Notes: a model not told the origin generated them from the sequence alone. A stretch of DNA of 64,000 nt from Ruminococcus sp. (GCF_019423705.1 NZ_JAHZAX010000001.1:65998-129997); one strand, 5' to 3'; shown: positions 52,073 through 61,341, numbered from the stretch's first letter. Made by a program: numbers and translations.

Positions 52073-53311
52073 ATGAGTAAGGTAGCAGTTATCGGTTACG
52101 GCGTAGTTGGTTCGGGTACAGTCGAACTGTTTATGAAGAACCGTGAATCAATTTCAAAGAAAATAGGCAGAGATTGCGATATCAAGTATATCCTTGATCT
52201 GAGAGATTTCCCCGATTCTCCGTTTGCCGACAAAATGATAAAGGATTTCAATATCATCCTTAACGACGATGAAGTCGAAGTCGTTGCAGAGGTCGTTGGC
52301 GGAACAACTTTCGCTTATGATTATACAAAGCAGCTCCTCGAGCACGGCAAGAGCGTTGTAACATCAAACAAGGCTCTCGTTGCCGCAAAGGGCGCAGAGC
52401 TTCTCAAGATTGCAAAAGAGCATAACTGCAATTATCTCTTTGAAGCAAGCGTTGGCGGCGGTATCCCTATCATCAGACCGCTGAACAAGTGCCTCGCCGG
52501 CAACGAGATACTTCAGATATCCGGTATCCTCAACGGCACAACAAACTTTATCCTCACAAAGATGATAAAGGATCAGATGTCATTCGAGGACGCCCTTAAA
52601 ATGGCTCAGAAACTTGGCTATGCCGAAGCTGATCCAACAGCCGATGTTGAGGGCGAGGACGCTTGCAGAAAAATCTGTATCCTCGGTTCACTTGCATATG
52701 GCAAGCATATCTATCCCGAAATGGTTCATTGCTCTGGTATCACAGGTATCACACTTGACGATGTTGAGTATGCTTCAAACGCAGGCTATGTTATAAAGCT
52801 TATCGGCTCAGTCAAAAAGCTCGACGACGGCAGAGTTTCCGCTATCGTTTGCCCAAGACTCGTTCCAAAGACAAATATGCTGGCTTCTGTTGACGATGTT
52901 TACAACGCTATCAGCGTAACAGGCGACGGCGTCGGCGATGTTCTCTTCTATGGTCAGGGCGCAGGCAAGCTTCCAACAGCTTCCGCAGTTGTCGGCGATA
53001 TAATCGACTGCCTCAAGCACCACCACAGAGTTCTCGCTCTCAGCTGGGAAGATTGCGATGATAAGTCATTCGTTGCACCATACAAGGAAATGGACGTTTC
53101 AATGTACGTCCGCATTAAGGCAGAAAACGCCGAAGCTCTCAAGTCCTCGATCTCCGAAATGTTCGGCAAGCTTATGTATATCGAGCGTTCGGGCAGACCT
53201 GAGAACGAGCTTGCTTTCATCACACCGAATATGAAAGAAGCCGATATCGACACGAACCTTACCATTCTTTCTCATTCCGCAGAGATCGCAAGCAAGATAA
53301 GAATGTATTGA
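52073..53311 (+). CDS. hom: Homoserine dehydrogenase
   Basis: A 412-residue enzyme. N-terminal Rossmann fold GYGVVGSGTVELF (8-20), the catalytic region GGIPIIRPLNKCLAGNEILQISGILNGTTNFIL in pieces, YAEADPTADVEGEDACRK, and a C-terminal ACT domain (about 335-412) for threonine feedback. It reduces aspartate semialdehyde to homoserine. AAGGAATGAGG lies ahead of the ATG. Confidence 0.96.
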   Translation: MSKVAVIGYGVVGSGTVELFMKNRESISKKIGRDCDIKYILDLRDFPDSPFADKMIKDFNIILNDDEVEVVAEVVGGTTFAYDYTKQLLEHGKSVVTSNKALVAAKGAELLKIAKEHNCNYLFEASVGGGIPIIRPLNKCLAGNEILQISGILNGTTNFILTKMIKDQMSFEDALKMAQKLGYAEADPTADVEGEDACRKICILGSLAYGKHIYPEMVHCSGITGITLDDVEYASNAGYVIKLIGSVKKLDDGRVSAIVCPRLVPKTNMLASVDDVYNAISVTGDGVGDVLFYGQGAGKLPTASAVVGDIIDCLKHHHRVLALSWEDCDDKSFVAPYKEMDVSMYVRIKAENAEALKSSISEMFGKLMYIERSGRPENELAFITPNMKEADIDTNLTILSHSAEIASKIRMY

Positions 53312-53320
53312 TTTGAAATA

Positions 53321-53354
53321 AAAAAGGGGCGGACGATTTCAGTCCGCCTTTTTC
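53321..53354 (+). terminator. Intrinsic terminator between hom and thrB
   Basis: GGCGGAC, GATTTCA, GTCCGCC followed by TTTTTC, with an A-run in front. It lies 10 bp after hom and 36 bp before thrB, which has no clear promoter of its own, so thrB must depend on partial read-through or a weak promoter. Confidence 0.8.
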
Positions 53355-53389
53355 TATAAAACAAATGCCACACAAAAGGAGTTTTCGCA

Positions 53390-54277
53390 ATGATAAAAAT
53401 ACAGATACCTGCAACCTCCGCAAACCTTGGCGCAGGCTTTGACGCTTTGGGACTTGCCCTCACGTTCTATAACTATATTGAAATGGAAGAGTCTGACAAG
53501 ATCGACATTACCGCTGCTGACGGACTTAACGTCCCCACAGACGAAAGAAATCTTATTTATATCTCCGCCAAAGACCTTTTTGCAGTCTGCGGCAGAAAGC
53601 TCGAAGGGCTAAAGCTCGTTCAAACAAGCAATATCCCTATGGCAAGGGGTCTCGGCTCGTCCTCGGCCTGCATAATCGCAGGACTTGTGGGCGCAAATAA
53701 AATGCTTGGCGACCCACTCACAAAGGACGATCTCGTCGATCTTGCGGCGCAGATCGAAGGCCACCCCGACAACACCGCACCTGCCCTGCTGGGCGGCAAT
53801 GTCACAGCAGTTTTTGACGGCAGAAAAGTCCATTGGGTAAAGCAGGAAGTTTACACAAAGCTGAAATTCGTGGCGATAATCCCCGATTTTGAGCTTAAAA
53901 CAGAGGAAGCAAGAGCCTGCCTGCCGAAGGAAGTCTCCCATAAGGACGCAGTTTACAACCTGTCAAGAGCGGCGCTTTTCTCGGCTTCACTCCTCACAGG
54001 AAAGTTTGAAAATCTCCGTACAGCCGTTGACGACCGCCTCCACCAGCCGTACAGAATGAAGCTTATCCCACATTGCGGCGATGTTTTCGATATAGCCTAC
54101 ACCCACGGCGCATACGCAGCCTACATAAGCGGCGCAGGCCCGACAATTATGGCGATAGTGGACGAAAGCAACGAATTTTTCGCAGGCAAGATGAAATTCT
54201 CCCTTGATAATGCAGGCCTTAAAGGCTGGCAGGTCAAGGAGCTGCGCATTGATAATGACGGCACGAAGCTGATATAG
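53390..54277 (+). CDS. thrB: Homoserine kinase
   Basis: A 295-residue GHMP kinase: IPATSANLGAGFDALGLAL (motif 1), ARGLGSSSACIIAG (ATP-binding motif 2), and AAYISGAGPTIMAI (motif 3). It phosphorylates homoserine to O-phosphohomoserine for threonine synthesis. AAAAGGAG precedes the ATG. thrC is not in the window. Confidence 0.96.
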   Translation: MIKIQIPATSANLGAGFDALGLALTFYNYIEMEESDKIDITAADGLNVPTDERNLIYISAKDLFAVCGRKLEGLKLVQTSNIPMARGLGSSSACIIAGLVGANKMLGDPLTKDDLVDLAAQIEGHPDNTAPALLGGNVTAVFDGRKVHWVKQEVYTKLKFVAIIPDFELKTEEARACLPKEVSHKDAVYNLSRAALFSASLLTGKFENLRTAVDDRLHQPYRMKLIPHCGDVFDIAYTHGAYAAYISGAGPTIMAIVDESNEFFAGKMKFSLDNAGLKGWQVKELRIDNDGTKLI

Positions 54278-54298
54278 TCAACATAAATACATAAAAAC

Positions 54299-54327
54299 AA
54301 CGGGCGAACGATGTTCGCCCGTTTTGC
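54299..54327 (+). terminator. Family A palindromic element acting as thrB terminator
   Basis: AACGGGCGAAC, GA, TGTTCGCCCGTT, followed by TTGCTTT. It lies 22 bp after thrB and between the convergent ends of thrB and cobD. Confidence 0.75.
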
Positions 54328-54378
54328 TTTATCGCAATATTCTATTAAATATACATTATTAAACCAGCCTTGCCGATA

Positions 54379-55350
54379 TCATATCACAAAGAACAAAGCC
54401 ACCCTAACAATAGCCGTCGCAAGCATTGAATAATACGCCGTGCCAAGCAAAAGCTGGCTTGCCCAGTAAATGTCATTAGGCTCGCAAGGCTTCAACGCCC
54501 TGCCGATAACAGGCTTGCGCACAAGCTGTCCGCTGTAATATTCATCGCTGCCAAGCTGGATACCCAAAGCACCAGCACAAACAGATTGCGTCTGCGCAGA
54601 ATTAGGGCTTGGCGATCTCCTGCGGTCGTGACTATAAACTTTTGAAGCGTTCTTGCCGTCCAAATGCAGATATGCAACATTCAATCGCATAAACGCCGCC
54701 GCTATCCTCGCAGGGATAAATGACAGCACATCGTCAAGCTTTGCAGGAAATTTGCCGAAATTGCGGTAGGTCTCAGTCTTGTAACCAACGGTGTTGTCAA
54801 TAATGTTGACAGTCCTGTAAAGTATCGCACCGAAACCGCCAAGCAAAGCACCCCAAAATATCGGGGCAACAGCCCAGTCGGTGGTGTTTTCCGAAACGGA
54901 CTCAACTGCGCACTTTATAACATCTTCAATGTTCATTTCATCAGTATCACGGAATGTTATTGCGCCGACACGCTTCTGAGCAGCGGACAAATTGCCCGTG
55001 CGAGTGCAGCGGCGAACAGCAGCAGCGCTGTTTCTGAGTGAGCGAATAGAAAGCGCCGACCAGCACATTATACCCTCGATAATGATACCGAGCAGAGGGG
55101 AAACCTTGTAACCCACCAAGAGCAGGCCGAAGCTGACCGCACCAACGATGAGCAAAACAATGCAGGTCATCATAATGCCGGCCATATGCTGAGCCTCGGG
55201 GGTACTTTTGTAACTATTTCTGAAAACGCCGTCAAGCTTTTTGACAAGAGCTTTGATGAGATTTTGTGGATAGAGCAGAAATTTAGGGTCGCCGAGCAGC
55301 ATATCGAGGGCAAAGCCGAGAGCGAGAGCTGCAAGAGTATTCATCAACAT
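54379..55350 (-). CDS. cobD: Adenosylcobinamide-phosphate synthase (CbiB/CobD)
   Basis: The ATG at 55350 follows AAGGACG and gives MLMNTLAALALGFALDMLLGDP, the standard start of the family. 323 residues, several membrane helices, and the VSENTTDWAVAPIFWGALLGG, AAFMRLNVAYLHLDGKNASKVYSHDRRRSPSPNS segments in pieces. It attaches the aminopropanol or ethanolamine phosphate arm to adenosylcobyric acid in cobalamin synthesis. No cobalamin riboswitch precedes it and no other cobalamin gene is in the window. Confidence 0.93.
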   Translation of the reverse strand: MLMNTLAALALGFALDMLLGDPKFLLYPQNLIKALVKKLDGVFRNSYKSTPEAQHMAGIMMTCIVLLIVGAVSFGLLLVGYKVSPLLGIIIEGIMCWSALSIRSLRNSAAAVRRCTRTGNLSAAQKRVGAITFRDTDEMNIEDVIKCAVESVSENTTDWAVAPIFWGALLGGFGAILYRTVNIIDNTVGYKTETYRNFGKFPAKLDDVLSFIPARIAAAFMRLNVAYLHLDGKNASKVYSHDRRRSPSPNSAQTQSVCAGALGIQLGSDEYYSGQLVRKPVIGRALKPCEPNDIYWASQLLLGTAYYSMLATAIVRVALFFVI

Positions 55351-55397
55351 ATCAATACGTCCTTCTTTATGGCATAATAACACAATAAGTTATAATA

Positions 55398-55426
55398 ATT
55401 ATAGCATAAAAATATAGGATTTTCAA
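55398..55426 (-). promoter_or_regulatory. Promoter of cobD
   Basis: Minus-strand TTGAAA (55426-55421), 17-bp spacer, TATAAT (55403-55398), so the leader is only about 40 nt. Confidence 0.8.
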
Positions 55427-55499
55427 TAGTTTTGAGAGCAATAAAAAACAAAAACAAAAGCAAAAGTAAAACAAAAAAATTGCAAGCAACTAAGTATAT

Positions 55500-55537
55500 A
55501 AAACAGCAAAGCGCCCCACACCAAACGTGCAGAGCGC
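55500..55537 (-). terminator. Terminator of the tar-like operon
   Basis: Minus strand GCGCTCTGCAC, loop, GTGTGGGGCGC (55537-55511) followed by TTTGCTGTTT, 33 bp after the epimerase gene. Confidence 0.7.
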
Positions 55538-55570
55538 AAATATACAAGTATACAAAATATAAATAAAATA

Positions 55571-56251
55571 TCAACCCAAAGGACAAATATTCCGCCTGTT
55601 CTCAGCTATCCTCTCATCAATGCCAGCAACCTCAGGCTTTATAAGACTGGACGTTCCGGCTACGAACATTCTCGCTCCGGCCTCGTAAAGCTTGCGGCAG
55701 TTCTCGTTGGACATATTGCCGTCAGTCTCAATGATGATGTCAGAGTGTCCGTTGTCATCAAGCCACTTGCGTAAACGCCTTGCCTTGTCGACCGTGTTCG
55801 GCACAAGCTTCTGTCCCGCAAATCCAGGGTTTACCGTCATTACAAGCACTCCGTCAATGAAATCAACTGCCTCTTCTACTACGCATATAGGCGTGCCCGG
55901 ATTGATCGCAAGTATAGGCTTCGCACCTATCGAGCGCAAATATTGCAGACACTTCGCAATGTGCCTTGTGCTCTCGTAATGAACAGCCGCATAATCGCCC
56001 TCTCTGATGTCAAACCATTGCAGACGCTCCTCAGGCTTCTCGATCATAAAATGAAAATCAAAAGGTATGTCAGTAAGTTCTCTCAGCTGCTTGACATAAT
56101 CAGGGTAAAGCGTAAAGTTCGGCACAAATGCTCCGTCCATTACGTCAATGTGCAAATATTCAATTCCGTTGCGTTTGAATGCTTCAAGATATTCCTTTAT
56201 CTGTCCCAAATGAACACACATCATTGAAACCGAGATCATACCCTTGTCCAT
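55571..56251 (-). CDS. Ribulose-phosphate 3-epimerase family protein
   Basis: The ATG at 56251 follows AGGAGG. 226 residues of the Rpe TIM-barrel: HIDVMDGAFVPNFTL (metal His and Asp), FHFMIEKPEE, VMTVNPGFAGQKLVP. Two deviations from housekeeping Rpe: the N-terminal SILSAD is MISVSMMCVHL, and the IDGGI loop is ETDGNMSNEN, so the acid/base Asp remains but surroundings differ. It ends the tarIJ-like operon and would supply ribulose 5-phosphate for ribitol phosphate; a related pentulose or hexulose phosphate is possible. Confidence 0.85.
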   Translation of the reverse strand: MDKGMISVSMMCVHLGQIKEYLEAFKRNGIEYLHIDVMDGAFVPNFTLYPDYVKQLRELTDIPFDFHFMIEKPEERLQWFDIREGDYAAVHYESTRHIAKCLQYLRSIGAKPILAINPGTPICVVEEAVDFIDGVLVMTVNPGFAGQKLVPNTVDKARRLRKWLDDNGHSDIIIETDGNMSNENCRKLYEAGARMFVAGTSSLIKPEVAGIDERIAENRRNICPLG

Positions 56252-56282
56252 ATCTATCCTCCTGTTTTCTATCTTAAATTTA

Positions 56283-58151
56283 TCATTTCTTATCCGACTT
56301 TTCAGCCTTATTAGGCTCAATGCCCATTATAAGCTGATCTATAACCCTGTCGGTGGACTTGCCGTCTGTATAAGTGAAGTTCTTCTTTATGAAGCCCTCC
56401 ATCTTCTCAAATTCGTAATCCTTGTCCCTCAAAGCCGTCATAAGCTCGTCAAAATCGTGTACGATCTTGCCCGGTACAAGCTCTTCATATGGCTCGTAGA
56501 AGTCTCTCGTGGCCTCGTAATATTTCTGATCGAAGGCAAAGAAAAGCATAGGCTTTCTCAGCAGCGACATCTCATAAATGATCGAGCTGTAATCCGTAAT
56601 GAGAACATCAACGATAAACAGAATGTCATTGACCTCTCTGTAATCGGAAGCGTCAAGTATCCTGTGAGCGTACTCGTCAGGAATCTCAACGCGCCTCTTG
56701 ACAAACGGGTGAAGCTTCACGATAAGAACTGAGTCAGTCTCCTCAAGGAACTTGCCCCAAGCCGTCAGATCAAGCCTGTCAAATGGGAAATATGCGTTGT
56801 TCGCATTGTCGCCCCTAAAGGTCGGCGCATACATATAAACTGTCTTTGCGCTCTTGCATTCTGGGAATACATCGAGCATTTGCGCCCTTGTCTTTGTCTT
56901 GTAATCCTCATCAAAGAATATGTCCGTCCTCGGTATTCCCACAGGATAGAACTTTCTCTCGTCAATGGCAAAGCCCTCGGCGTGATGAAGTGCAGAATGA
57001 TAAGAACTTACAGGAACGTGGGTGTAACACTTGTGCACCCTTGTGTTGAACGGAGGTGCACCCGGCTTGCCAAGTCTCTCAAATCCCAGCGACTTGAAAG
57101 CGCCGCAAGCGTGCCAAACCTGCAAAACCTTTACATTCTTTGGATAATCAACAAGATATATGTCTGGATAATAGTCGTCAATAAGAATAATATCCGACGT
57201 AGCAAGATAATAAGTGAACTTTATCATCGCAGGAATGGACTTGTGCTCAGTAATGCTTGCCTTGAAGTCAAATCTGAACTGATACTTGCTGTCAAGTCCC
57301 CTCTCGATCATTCGATCATAAATGACCTTTTCATTTCCGCCGATCTCAGCCCTCGAACCGCTGGCAAAAAGGATAATATCGCCGTTCTTCTTTGCAAAAT
57401 GCGTAAAGAACTTGTAGGTCTTTTTGAAAGCCCATATCTTCATTCCGTAAAGGTCTCTGATAATAAGCTTTTTCCTGTTTGCAAGCCTTTTCGCCATTCT
57501 CTTTGGCCAAGTCTGGGAAGGCTTTGGCTCTTTGTATGTCACCGCAAGGGCGTACTCAAGGCTGTCCATATCGCTCTTTGACTCGGCGTAGAAAAGGTTC
57601 TCCGCACCACGTCTGAGCTTGAAGTTCATCGGGTTGTCCTTAGTATTGTCCTCGATAGCTTCCAACTTGTCGGAAATTATGCAGGGATACTCGTTTGTGA
57701 GCACCTGCTTTGAAAGGCACCTGCCCTCTTCATCATAGGTTATCTTGAGCAGAGAATTGCCCCTTAGAACATAATCAACAGTATCGGTAGATATCTGCGG
57801 CTTTCTCATACCCTTGTACTTTGTGAATATCTTCAGCGCATAAACGCCTGTTGCGATAGGCGCTTCATTGTTTGCGGACATAATATTTACAGTCAGATGA
57901 AAGTGCGTTCCGCTTATGTCAAAATGCTGGGCAGGGAAGCAAAGGGTCCTGTCCCGCGTGATAAATCTCGCCGTAAGCTCTCTGAGTTCTTCCTTCTCAA
58001 AGCCGATAAGCTCGCCCTCGATATGAAGTATAACTCTCTTGAATTCAACTCTTGTGAGCTCTGCGAATTTTTTGTTTCTCTCTTTTAATCTCTCTATGGT
58101 CTTTCTTCTGTTCCCGTATATCTCTTCTAATTCGGGAGTCATATTATCCAT
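56283..58151 (-). CDS. CDP-glycerol/CDP-ribitol polyol-phosphate transferase (TagF/TarL-like), large
   Basis: A 622-residue protein: residues about 1-230 form an N-terminal domain of unknown role, the rest the Glyphos_transf domain with VWHACGAFKSLGF, YAPTFRGD, LIVKLHPFVKR and ITDYSSIIYEMSLL, the His, Asp and Ser residues that bind CDP. It polymerises polyol-phosphate units onto a lipid-linked wall teichoic acid chain at the inner membrane face. Follows the TarJ-like gene by 95 bp. Confidence 0.86.
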   Translation of the reverse strand: MDNMTPELEEIYGNRRKTIERLKERNKKFAELTRVEFKRVILHIEGELIGFEKEELRELTARFITRDRTLCFPAQHFDISGTHFHLTVNIMSANNEAPIATGVYALKIFTKYKGMRKPQISTDTVDYVLRGNSLLKITYDEEGRCLSKQVLTNEYPCIISDKLEAIEDNTKDNPMNFKLRRGAENLFYAESKSDMDSLEYALAVTYKEPKPSQTWPKRMAKRLANRKKLIIRDLYGMKIWAFKKTYKFFTHFAKKNGDIILFASGSRAEIGGNEKVIYDRMIERGLDSKYQFRFDFKASITEHKSIPAMIKFTYYLATSDIILIDDYYPDIYLVDYPKNVKVLQVWHACGAFKSLGFERLGKPGAPPFNTRVHKCYTHVPVSSYHSALHHAEGFAIDERKFYPVGIPRTDIFFDEDYKTKTRAQMLDVFPECKSAKTVYMYAPTFRGDNANNAYFPFDRLDLTAWGKFLEETDSVLIVKLHPFVKRRVEIPDEYAHRILDASDYREVNDILFIVDVLITDYSSIIYEMSLLRKPMLFFAFDQKYYEATRDFYEPYEELVPGKIVHDFDELMTALRDKDYEFEKMEGFIKKNFTYTDGKSTDRVIDQLIMGIEPNKAEKSDKK

Positions 58152-58246
58152 TAAAACTATTCCTTACTTTCCGCCGATCGACAAACGCCGACAGGCTAAA
58201 AATCAAATATATCGTTGTAAAAAACCGTATCACACGATCAATACGA

Positions 58247-59320
58247 TCAATCGTCAAAAGTAAACATTACCTTCAGAGTGAACTCGCCTGTATTTCTGAT
58301 AGCGGAGAACGCCTTTTCATTGTCTTCGATAGTGAACGTGTGCGTGATAAGATCGGCAAAGTTAACGTCGCTGTGCTCGAATATCTCAAGAGCGTGCTTC
58401 CAGTCGTTCACTCTGCTGTTGTAGCTTGAATTCCAAGAGCCCTTTACTGTGATCTGCTTTCTCAGTATGGACCAGTAAATGTTCTTTGGCAATATAAGAT
58501 CAGTCGAAGGATTTCCCACCAGCACGATATTGCCCAGCGCACCTGTTGACTCGATAGCGGAAGCGATAGCCTCGTTTGAACCAACAGCCTCGAATGTAAC
58601 GTCAGCGCCGTCAATGCCGATTATCTTCTTTACCTGTGCAGGCAGATCGTCAACGCCTGTGTCAACAACGTCAAAACCAAGCTTTTTCGCATATTCAAGC
58701 TTGTTCTTTGAACGTCCCGCAATAACTACCTTGCCTGTCTTTGTGATCTCCTTTGCGAAAAGTGCTATCATAAAGCCGATAGTACCTGTACCGATGATAA
58801 CAACGTTCTGTCCCTCTTTGATATCGCCGATATTTACAGCGTGCATTGAAACAGCCGCAGGCTCGCAAAGGGCAGCAGTCTTGTAATCAAGGCTGTCGTC
58901 AAATGGAACAAGGTTCCATACAGGCACAACGAGATATTCCGCCCAAGCGCCGTCCTGTCTTGAACCGAAATAGCTGTATCCCGAACATTGCGCATACTCT
59001 TCCATTTTGCAGGCCTTGCAATGCTTGCAAGGGAGCATTGGGAATACGCAGGAACGCTTGCCCAGCAGGCTCTCGTCAACGCCGTCGCCGACTGCAACGA
59101 TCTGTCCCGAAAATTCGTGTCCGGGGATAGTCGGGAAATGATATGTTCCCGTAACGAAACATCTCGGCATATCGCTGGAGCAAATGCCGCAGGCCTTTAT
59201 CTTGAGCAGAACTGTTCCCTCTTCAAGCTTAGGAACGTCCACCTCTGTCACCCTAAGATCGCCAACGCCGTAAAGCACCAGCGCCTTCATCTTCTCGGGT
59301 ATGTTTATCAAGCTTTTCAT
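58247..59320 (-). CDS. tarJ: Zinc-dependent alcohol dehydrogenase, probable ribulose-5-phosphate reductase (TarJ-like)
   Basis: A 357-residue MDR enzyme: catalytic zinc GICSSDM and GHEFSGQI, structural-zinc Cys cluster PCKHCKACKMEEYAQC, and coenzyme-binding GTGTIGFMIALF. Sequence alone would say only zinc alcohol dehydrogenase; the position beside an IspD-like cytidylyltransferase and two TagF-like transferases is the tarIJL arrangement, in which TarJ reduces ribulose 5-phosphate to ribitol 5-phosphate. Inference from context. Confidence 0.83.
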   Translation of the reverse strand: MKSLINIPEKMKALVLYGVGDLRVTEVDVPKLEEGTVLLKIKACGICSSDMPRCFVTGTYHFPTIPGHEFSGQIVAVGDGVDESLLGKRSCVFPMLPCKHCKACKMEEYAQCSGYSYFGSRQDGAWAEYLVVPVWNLVPFDDSLDYKTAALCEPAAVSMHAVNIGDIKEGQNVVIIGTGTIGFMIALFAKEITKTGKVVIAGRSKNKLEYAKKLGFDVVDTGVDDLPAQVKKIIGIDGADVTFEAVGSNEAIASAIESTGALGNIVLVGNPSTDLILPKNIYWSILRKQITVKGSWNSSYNSRVNDWKHALEIFEHSDVNFADLITHTFTIEDNEKAFSAIRNTGEFTLKVMFTFDD

Positions 59321-59388
59321 AAAAAAGTCCTTTCTATTAGCCGAAATAGGCTATTGACTATTTATTTTATCTTTTTATTATTTATAAT

Positions 59389-60096
59389 TTATATTTTATC
59401 CCCCAGCAGCGTTCTTACGATAAGAAGATCGCTGTCTGTTGTTATCTTGAAGTTTATAGCGTCACCCTCGATAAGGTGGATAGGCTGATCGTTCATCGTG
59501 CATATCTGAGAAGTGCCCGTGATGACCTTTTTCTGCTCCTCGGTAAGATTATCCTGCATTTGGATAAAGTGTGCAAGTCTGAAACTGTCGGGAGCTTGTC
59601 CGCTGTAAAGTTCGCTTCTCACAGGGATATCCTCAACATATTCGCCGCCCTTTGAGTGCAAGATAGTGTCCGCACAAGGCAGTCCGCATACGCAAGCGCC
59701 ATACTGCGCCGCACAGTCGATAGAGTCGTTGAGTATCTTCTCAGTAACAAAAGGTCTCACAGCATCGTGGATAACGATAACATCATCGTCGTGAAGTCCG
59801 TTGTCCTTTGTGATAGCATTTGTGACATTGTTGATAGTGTCCATTCTCTCCTTGCCGCCGAGGATTATCTTGACCTTGTGGCTTTCGGGAATGTTCTTTT
59901 TCACCTGCTCGTTCATATAGTCCTCATAGTCCTTGTGAACGGCGATATAGATATAGTCAAACCTCTTGACCTTGAGCATATTTTCAAGAGTGTAGATTAT
60001 GATCGGCTTACCTCCGATCTCGATAAACTGCTTAGGTATCTTTGAGCTTTTAACTCTTGTACCCGTGCCCCCTGCGAGCATTGCTCCGTAAATCAT
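59389..60096 (-). CDS. tarI: IspD/TarI family cytidylyltransferase, probable D-ribitol-5-phosphate cytidylyltransferase
   Basis: The ATG at 60096 follows TTAGGAG; a TTG two codons upstream is less good. 235 residues with the IspD-type CTP-binding loop GAMLAGGTGTRVKSSKIPKQF in pieces, IHDAVRPFV, and SGQAPDSFR. The same family contains IspD (isoprenoid) and TarI; the MIYGAMLAGGTGTRV start and neighbours favour TarI making CDP-ribitol. Other IspD activity cannot be excluded. Confidence 0.85.
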   Translation of the reverse strand: MIYGAMLAGGTGTRVKSSKIPKQFIEIGGKPIIIYTLENMLKVKRFDYIYIAVHKDYEDYMNEQVKKNIPESHKVKIILGGKERMDTINNVTNAITKDNGLHDDDVIVIHDAVRPFVTEKILNDSIDCAAQYGACVCGLPCADTILHSKGGEYVEDIPVRSELYSGQAPDSFRLAHFIQMQDNLTEEQKKVITGTSQICTMNDQPIHLIEGDAINFKITTDSDLLIVRTLLGDKI

Positions 60097-60150
60097 AAAC
60101 AAACTCCTAACTGATATTTGATATTTATATTATAATAATGTATTGTCAAC

Positions 60151-61329
60151 TTAATATTCGCTTCCCTGCGACATAATATAATCCACGATCCTCTCGGTAG
60201 AATGGCCGTCGCAAGCGCCCATAAATCTTTCTCTGAAATCCGATATGGCAAGAATATCCGCCTCGCCACGCTTGATAGCCTCGATAAGTCCAGCATTATC
60301 CTTTACGACAGGCCCTGGCAGGAAGCTATGGTCATAGGGATAATAAAATCCCCTGTAATCGTAAAATTCATCAAGATCGAAAGCATAGAATATCATCGGT
60401 CTTTCAAAAAGCGAGTATTCAAAAATAAGCGAGGAATAGTCCGTTATGCACATATCCGCCGTAAAAAGCAGATCTTCTATGCGCATTTTATCCGTCACAT
60501 CAAAGGCAAAATCTCCGCAGTTCTCGGGGATATCCCAGCTTTTTTTCACAAAGCTGTGGCGCTTTATTACAAGCACATATTCGCCGCCGAAATTCTCTTT
60601 CAGCGCCTTTATATCGAGCTTTTCGGGGATATAAGCCTTATCGGCGTCGCCACGATAAGTTGGCGCATAAAGCAAAACTTTCTTCCCCTCCGCCTCGGGA
60701 CAATTCTTATAAAGCTCCTCAAAAGCCTTTACACGGTTCTCTTCCTTAAAGAAAAAGTCCGTTCGTGAAACGCCTGTTGCCTGCACGCAATCGTTATCAA
60801 GTCCGAAGCCGAAAGCTTCCTTGAATGCCCATATGCACTCCTTGCTGCTGACAGTACAAAGTGTATAGCTTGTGTGAGCAGGGAATTTTCTCAGCTCTTC
60901 AAGGGATTCGCCGAAAGACAGGTCGGTGATACTTTCGCCCCATTTTTTGAACGCACCGCAGGAATGCCAAGTCTGAATGACCTTAGTGCCATTTCTGAAC
61001 TTGAAAGCGCCGAAAAGGTTGCAGGTATCGTTGAGCAGCACGCAGCCTGCGTTGCCCATAAGCAAAGTAAGTTTCAGATATCTAAGCAGATAGCCCATTC
61101 CGCCCTTATTGTTGTGGACGTAATAGACCACAGGCTCAAGGCCACGATTTTTCAGCTCCTCATAGATATATCTAAAGCTATCCGTAAGCACGCCGCTTCT
61201 TATCTCGGCCAAAATGACCTTATTCTTATTCAAAGGCCGCAGGCTCGAGACTTTATAAAACAAGGGATAAACGCCCTTAAACATCACAATTTTGGCAGCA
61301 TTTCTGACCGCCTTTTTTAAACCGCTCAT
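60151..61329 (-). CDS. CDP-glycerol/CDP-ribitol polyol-phosphate transferase (TagB/TarB/TagF-like), small
   Basis: A 392-residue Glyphos_transf protein with TWHSCGAFKKWG, APTYRGDAD, LVIKRHSFVKK and ITDYSSLIFEYSLF. It lacks the N-terminal extension of the larger paralogue at 56283, like primase-type TagB/TarB/TarF. Probably starts the polymer. First gene of the five-gene operon; the promoter lies so close that the leader is only about 6 nt with AGGGTG overlapping. Confidence 0.86.
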   Translation of the reverse strand: MSGLKKAVRNAAKIVMFKGVYPLFYKVSSLRPLNKNKVILAEIRSGVLTDSFRYIYEELKNRGLEPVVYYVHNNKGGMGYLLRYLKLTLLMGNAGCVLLNDTCNLFGAFKFRNGTKVIQTWHSCGAFKKWGESITDLSFGESLEELRKFPAHTSYTLCTVSSKECIWAFKEAFGFGLDNDCVQATGVSRTDFFFKEENRVKAFEELYKNCPEAEGKKVLLYAPTYRGDADKAYIPEKLDIKALKENFGGEYVLVIKRHSFVKKSWDIPENCGDFAFDVTDKMRIEDLLFTADMCITDYSSLIFEYSLFERPMIFYAFDLDEFYDYRGFYYPYDHSFLPGPVVKDNAGLIEAIKRGEADILAISDFRERFMGACDGHSTERIVDYIMSQGSEY

Positions 61330-61341
61330 TATTCACCCTAC

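Noticed and set aside
55351..55570. Cobalamin riboswitch upstream of cobD
   Set aside because: The promoter lies about 50 bp before the gene, leaving no space for a 200-nt riboswitch, and no B12-box-like sequence is seen.
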